Of a stretch of 18,103 nucleotides of DNA, positions 15,049-18,103 are shown piece after piece. Below the pieces are notes generated by a model that saw only the letters and a program-made list of their open reading frames with translations, searched no databases and was not told the DNA's origin. The stretch comes from an uncultured Prevotellaceae bacterium (GTDB taxonomy: Bacteria > Bacteroidota > Bacteroidia > Bacteroidales > Bacteroidaceae), in assembly GCA_937891085.1 (NCBI GenBank), contig CALAEY010000119.1, forward strand, positions 1 through 18,103, in the 5' to 3' direction. Positions within the stretch are counted from its first letter, which is position 1. Every line of letters begins with the position of its first letter. The position numbers and the translations under genes are program-made.

Positions 15049-15842
15049 TTCTTCTTAAATGGTAATTGGTAAATCAGGTGATAGGTCAAACCTAAAGTGT
15101 TTCCGCCATATTTGCCATAGCCAGGCACATAGTATGGATTACCATATTCGCCTGTTGAAGCAGAGAGCTTATATTTGAATCGGATAGACCACCCCATTTG
15201 TATCTGTTTCCAGACCTTAGTGCGTATGCCTACATTGAACTCAAGCCAGTGCATAGAGGACTTCATTCCACGATGGTCATATGTCAGCATTTCGTCCCAT
15301 ACATTATCCTCGATATTAGCATGCCAGGCAAATTCGCCATCATAAGGGTCTATGACATCATAGCTGAAACTCGTAAAGCCATAGCGCAGTCCCAACAACA
15401 CTTGGTTGCCATGTGCTTTCTTATAGAGGAAGTTGTAATCTATACCTATCCGTGTATAAGGAGCACTGGCCTTGTAGCTGATACCACGATCCTCGTCGGT
15501 CATGTCACTTTTACCATAGCCCATCTCTAGGGTAGGGAAGAAACGTCCCTTTAGGTTCACCGTCCCCATCGCTTCAAAGCCCGAGTAATCGGTACCTATC
15601 ATTTTCTGTATAGGCTGTATTAATTCCACGCCCACGGAGATACCGCTGAAGAGCGGATACTCTATCTCGGCTGGTGTGCGCTCACGCTCCTTCTGCTGCT
15701 TGCGTTGCTGCTTCTGTGCCTTTTCAGACCAGATGCGTTCTCCGCCTCGAGGATCATTCAGCGTACCTTGCCCGTGCAGGGGCAGAGCGGTGCAGAGAAC
15801 CATCAGCACACTAATAATATAGGGAGAGATTCTCTGTTCCAT
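15045..15842 (-). CDS. DUF6048 family exported protein, outer-membrane beta-barrel-like
   Basis: A 265-residue protein of a Bacteroidota family without known function. The N-terminus (ISPYIISVLMVLCTALPLHGQG) is a Sec signal peptide, and a basic charged stretch (KAQKQQRKQQKERER, about 42-56) follows. The remainder has alternating hydrophobic and aromatic residues with many Gly and Tyr (YNFLYKKAHGNQVLLGLRYGF), ending in LTYHLIYQLPFKKK, which suggests an outer-membrane beta-barrel (inference). It overlaps the DUF6452 gene by 32 nt; a start at Met14 (15803) would remove the overlap but cut the signal peptide, so Met1 is preferred. It overlaps mntP by 4 nt. The DUF6452-DUF6048 pairing, as I recall from other Bacteroidales, suggests they act together. 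Confidence 0.8.
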   Translation of the reverse strand: MEQRISPYIISVLMVLCTALPLHGQGTLNDPRGGERIWSEKAQKQQRKQQKERERTPAEIEYPLFSGISVGVELIQPIQKMIGTDYSGFEAMGTVNLKGRFFPTLEMGYGKSDMTDEDRGISYKASAPYTRIGIDYNFLYKKAHGNQVLLGLRYGFTSFSYDVIDPYDGEFAWHANIEDNVWDEMLTYDHRGMKSSMHWLEFNVGIRTKVWKQIQMGWSIRFKYKLSASTGEYGNPYYVPGYGKYGGNTLGLTYHLIYQLPFKKK

Positions 15843-16317
15843 AAATGCCTATTTTAGGGTCGGTAATTGCGATTGAGTCCAGAAAATGCATCGTGAAGCT
15901 GATGCCTTGAAGCTCCTGTTTCATCTGATAGCCACAATCCATATTCAGGAAGTAGGGCGTATTATGATGGTAAATAGTAACTGTGTCTTTATAGTCTTCA
16001 CTGTAATGCAGCACTATCACCGTGCTCTCTTCTGCATAGCGCAAAGGCAGGCTGACAGCTTGTGCAGCCGTCTTCTTGTTGATAATCACAGAGTCTGTCT
16101 CAAAGGCAGTTACGGTGAGCGTGTCCCAAGCAATGCCTACTACAGAGTCGCGCACATAGCCATCTGGCATGGTGTCTTTCAGTATGGTGTAGAATCCCAC
16201 GTTCATCATCGGACGCGTGGCATCTGTGCAGTCAGCTTCTTGTGAGCACGATTGACTCAATGCCACAGCCATGCAGCATACCATTCCCAGAACAATCCAA
16301 CTCAGCAACTTTCTCAT
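15811..16317 (-). CDS. DUF6452 family lipoprotein-like protein
   Basis: A 168-residue exported protein. The N-terminus (MRKLLSWIVLGMVCCMAVAL) is a signal peptide, and SQSC places a likely lipidated cysteine at residue 24, though the residues before it are a weak lipobox. The body is beta-rich with no catalytic motif and ends in GTENLSLYY. I assign it to DUF6452 from its size, composition and position directly before a DUF6048 gene. It overlaps both neighbours: 4 nt (ATGA) with the glycosyltransferase and 32 nt with DUF6048, so the genes are almost certainly co-translated. Function unknown. Confidence 0.78.
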   Translation of the reverse strand: MRKLLSWIVLGMVCCMAVALSQSCSQEADCTDATRPMMNVGFYTILKDTMPDGYVRDSVVGIAWDTLTVTAFETDSVIINKKTAAQAVSLPLRYAEESTVIVLHYSEDYKDTVTIYHHNTPYFLNMDCGYQMKQELQGISFTMHFLDSIAITDPKIGIYGTENLSLYY

Positions 16318-17267
16318 AGCTCTTTCTCTATTTGATATTTATTGCGCTCTGTGGAGTTTCGTGAAATCAACTCTCCTAAGAAACCAGCCACGAACAGTTG
16401 CACACCTATAATCATGGCTGTCAGTGCCAAGTAGAAATAGGGCGAACTGGTCACCAGCGGATGAGGGATACCATTTATCAGATAGTATAGTTTGTTGGCA
16501 CCAACTATCACAACGGCGATAAAGCCTAAAAGGAATGTCAGGGAGCCCAATGCTCCGAAGAAGTGCATCGGCTCTACGCCGAAGGTATTCAGGAACCATA
16601 GGGAAAGCAGATCCAGATAGCCGTTGATAAAGCGGCTGAGACCAAACTTCGACTTTCCGTACTTGCGGGCTTGGTGGTGTACCACCTTCTCACCAATGCG
16701 GGTAAAACCAGCGTTCTTTGCCAAGTAAGGGATATAGCGGTGCATCTCTCCATACACCTCGATGGTCTTTACCACTTCTTTGCGGTAGGCCTTCAGACCA
16801 CAGTTGAAGTCGTGCAGGTTCTTGATGCCACTCACCTTGCGGGCTGTAGCATTGAAGAGCTTAGTTGGCAAAGTCTTTGAAAGCGGATCATAGCGTTTCT
16901 TCTTCCATCCACTCACCAAGTCGTAGCCCTCTTCCACAATCATTCGGCGCAGTTCTGGTATCTCGTCCGGACTGTCTTGGAGGTCTGCGTCCATTGTGAT
17001 CACCACCTCACCTTGTGCCTGTTTGAATCCACAATACAGGGCAGGACTCTTGCCATAGTTGCGGCGGAACTTGATGCCATGCACCTCAGGATGCTGTGCA
17101 GCCAAACTTTCTATCACTTCCCAAGAGTTGTCTGTACTGCCATCGTTCACGAAGATGACCTCATAGCTGTAGCCATGCTGTTGCATCACGCGTGCTATCC
17201 AAGCATAGAGTTCTGGCAGCGATTCTGCCTCATTGTAGAGCGGAACGATTACTGAAATATCCATCAT
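16314..17267 (-). CDS. Membrane-anchored family-2 glycosyltransferase (GtrB/DPM1-like)
   Basis: The 317-residue enzyme probably transfers a sugar from a nucleotide donor to a polyprenyl phosphate at the inner face of the cytoplasmic membrane. The GT-A domain (1-215) shows SVIVPLYNEAESLPELYAW (5-23), VNDGSTD (40-46) and the metal-binding DADLQDSPDEIPEL (93-106). Two membrane helices close the protein at about 230-258 and 277-301, as in GtrB, ArnC and bactoprenol glucosyltransferases. No flippase or GtrC-type partner is present, so the product is unclear. The ATG overlaps the DUF4199 stop (ATGATGG; a second in-frame ATG at 17264 is possible), and the stop overlaps the DUF6452 start. Confidence 0.93.
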   Translation of the reverse strand: MMDISVIVPLYNEAESLPELYAWIARVMQQHGYSYEVIFVNDGSTDNSWEVIESLAAQHPEVHGIKFRRNYGKSPALYCGFKQAQGEVVITMDADLQDSPDEIPELRRMIVEEGYDLVSGWKKKRYDPLSKTLPTKLFNATARKVSGIKNLHDFNCGLKAYRKEVVKTIEVYGEMHRYIPYLAKNAGFTRIGEKVVHHQARKYGKSKFGLSRFINGYLDLLSLWFLNTFGVEPMHFFGALGSLTFLLGFIAVVIVGANKLYYLINGIPHPLVTSSPYFYLALTAMIIGVQLFVAGFLGELISRNSTERNKYQIEKEL

Positions 17268-17821
17268 GCTTCACCCTCCTTCTTCTCTTCTTGAACAGGT
17301 ATGTTCTTACGCACTGCCAGTGCGATAGGCAGAGCCAGTAACATACCTATGAAAATATTGTTCGACAGTTGTTGCACTACCAGCTCGATCGGGCTCATGC
17401 CTGCCAGCAGTTCGAGCCCTTGACGCATCTGAGTGATATACTCCTCTGTACCAGGAATCTGTTCAGCCTTGAGCTCATTCAGCATACCGTTGTAGGTATT
17501 GATGATATATCCATTATCCATGAATTCCAGATAGACATAGTGCCCTACAGCTGTGAGCAGAGAGGCGTAGATGAACATGCTGGTGATGAACAGCCACGCA
17601 TGCGTGAAGCCTATGCCACCACCCAACACACGGTCACGGTAGAGCTTGGTATAGAAGTAAGCCATGAAGGGCACGCACAGCGTCAGTCCGATGAAGAGCA
17701 ACATCAGGAAAGTGTTGGTCAATCCCGCAGGGATCAAGCAGAACTTAGCTATCCAGTACACACCCATGTAAGTGCCCAGCAGCATGGCATACTGATTCAG
17801 ATATCTTCTTGTTTCATTCAT
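17264..17821 (-). CDS. DUF4199 family membrane protein
   Basis: A 185-residue membrane protein of a Bacteroidota family of unknown function. Four hydrophobic segments are visible, at about 10-30, 34-56, 70-95 and 145-170, separated by a more polar region (about 100-140) that probably faces one side of the membrane. The C-terminus is charged (RKNIPVQEEKKEGEA). It is the first gene of the operon running through apbE. The start is ATG at 17821, only 5 nt beyond a perfect -7 box, so its mRNA would be leaderless or nearly so. An alternative start at Met13 (17785) would give a normal leader but would begin within the first helix. Confidence 0.82.
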   Translation of the reverse strand: MNETRRYLNQYAMLLGTYMGVYWIAKFCLIPAGLTNTFLMLLFIGLTLCVPFMAYFYTKLYRDRVLGGGIGFTHAWLFITSMFIYASLLTAVGHYVYLEFMDNGYIINTYNGMLNELKAEQIPGTEEYITQMRQGLELLAGMSPIELVVQQLSNNIFIGMLLALPIALAVRKNIPVQEEKKEGEA

Positions 17822-17826
17822 GGGGG

Positions 17827-17834
17827 CAAAGATA
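17827..17834 (-). promoter_or_regulatory. -7 box of the DUF4199 operon
   Basis: The minus strand reads TATCTTTGC, matching TAnnTTTG, immediately before CCCC and the DUF4199 ATG. The -33 region falls in the GAGAATT repeat and has no TTG. The predicted start site lies within a few bases of the initiation codon. Confidence 0.6.
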
Positions 17835-17839
17835 GTAAT

Positions 17840-17872
17840 AATTGAGAATTGAGAATTGAGAAATGAGAATTA
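17840..17872. repeat. ATTGAGA tandem repeat in the divergent intergenic region
   Basis: AATTGAGAATTGAGAATTGAG is three copies of a 7-nt unit, followed by a degenerate copy AAATGAGAATTATT. It is the reverse complement of the tract at the apbE 3' end. It occupies the -33 position of the DUF4199 promoter. Confidence 0.7.
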
Positions 17873-17907
17873 TTTTCCTTAAACCTGCAAAAAGTGTGGC
17901 GATTTTG

Positions 17908-17937
17908 TTGCAGTTTAGAGTTTTTTCCTTACCTTTG
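17908..17937 (+). promoter_or_regulatory. Promoter of the SRP RNA-tRNA unit
   Basis: TTG (17908-17910), 19 nt of spacer and TACCTTTG (17930-17937) followed by CACCCG match the Bacteroidota consensus. Transcription should begin roughly 10-13 nt before the SRP RNA 5' end, so a short 5' leader would be trimmed. Confidence 0.8.
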
Positions 17938-17954
17938 CACCCGCAAAACGAAAA

Positions 17955-18052
17955 TGGGTAAGTCCTATACGGCCAGCTCCCTGTGAATCCTCCAGGGCTT
18001 GATCGCAGCAAAGGTAGCGGGTTGTAGCGGCGCGATATAGTAAGCTTACCCA
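17955..18052 (+). ncRNA. ffs: Small bacterial signal recognition particle RNA (4.5S-like)
   Basis: About 98 nt that fold as one long hairpin. TGGGTAAG (17955-17962) pairs with CTTACCCA (18045-18052), CTATA (17965-17969) with TATAG (18036-18040), and CCAGCTCCC with GGGTTGTAGCGG, which matches the GGGAUGUAGCUGG part of E. coli 4.5S RNA. The Ffh-binding symmetric loop is recognisable as CAGG on the 5' side and AGCA on the 3' side, with the flanking AAGG. The tip between them is GC-UUGAUC-GC instead of the GGAA tetraloop stem. The RNA binds Ffh and FtsY to direct membrane proteins to the translocon. The exact ends are estimated from the terminal helix. Confidence 0.85.
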
Positions 18053-18055
18053 CCC

Positions 18056-18103
18056 GCCTCTTTAGCTCAGTTGGCCAGAGCACGTGATTTGTAATCTCGG
18101 GGT
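18056..18103 (+). tRNA. tRNA-Thr (anticodon UGU), 3' end cut off by the window
   Basis: GCCTCTT acceptor strand, TA, a D arm GCTC/GAGC with a 9-nt loop containing GG, then anticodon stem CGTGA/TCTCG around the loop TTTGTAA, which places anticodon TGT at 34-36 and A37 after it. It would read ACA and related Thr codons. The anticodon stem has one T-T mismatch in the middle. The variable region begins (GGGT) and the window ends before the T arm. It starts only 3 nt after the SRP RNA. Confidence 0.9.

Noticed and set aside
15049..15100. A yybP-ykoY manganese riboswitch before mntP
   Set aside because: The space upstream of mntP is the coding sequence of DUF6048, and no matching motif was seen.
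17814..18083. An 89-codon minus-strand open frame at the right edge
   Set aside because: It is antisense to the SRP RNA and tRNA and crosses the divergent promoters, so it cannot be a real gene.

Overview
The window looks like core chromosome from a Bacteroidales bacterium, most likely of the Prevotella/Segatella type (inferred from gene content, not from a database search). Supporting signs are: several promoters of the Bacteroidota form TTTG-N19-21-TAnnTTTG with no Shine-Dalgarno; many Bacteroidota-specific families (DUF4270, DUF5687, DUF6048, DUF6452, DUF4199, a fused NfnAB/GltD-like flavoprotein); and AT-rich intergenic repeats of the AATTCTCAATTCTCAATT type. All protein genes lie on the minus strand and are read from high to low coordinates. 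The only plus-strand genes are an SRP RNA and a tRNA at the right edge. No phage, transposase, CRISPR array or defence genes were seen.

Reading in the direction of transcription. (1) 17821-13450 is a tightly packed operon: DUF4199 membrane protein, a family-2 membrane-anchored glycosyltransferase, DUF6452 lipoprotein, DUF6048 outer-membrane-like protein, MntP manganese exporter and ApbE flavin transferase. Most junctions are 4-base ATGA overlaps. It ends in a 26-codon remnant of a DUF486 (DMT-type) membrane protein. (2) kdsA (metal-dependent KDO-8-P synthase, for LPS inner core) has its own promoter and is followed by a large secreted M16 metallopeptidase with a separate candidate -7 box. (3) After a 17-bp hairpin come a DUF5687 permease and its ABC ATPase, a two-gene transporter. 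(4) A strong promoter drives rplU-rpmA, followed by an intrinsic terminator and then serS with its own terminator. (5) A promoter drives a 771-residue fusion of an NfnA/PyrK-like and an NfnB/GltD-like flavoprotein. (6) A promoter followed by a striking 56-nt 5'-leader hairpin precedes a glycosyltransferase-5-like protein that lacks the normal C-terminal half, and then a DUF4270 lipoprotein.

At the right end, divergent promoters separate the DUF4199 operon from a plus-strand stable-RNA unit: a small bacterial SRP RNA followed after only about 3 nt by tRNA-Thr(UGU), cut off by the window edge.

Most of the window is housekeeping: translation, envelope biogenesis and redox metabolism. I see no clear undescribed system. 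The points most worth a second look are the leader hairpin before the GT5-like gene, the DUF486 remnant, the SRP RNA-tRNA tandem with an unusual SRP apical loop, the possible leaderless DUF4199 mRNA, the terminator between rpmA and serS, and the degenerate GT5-like protein itself.
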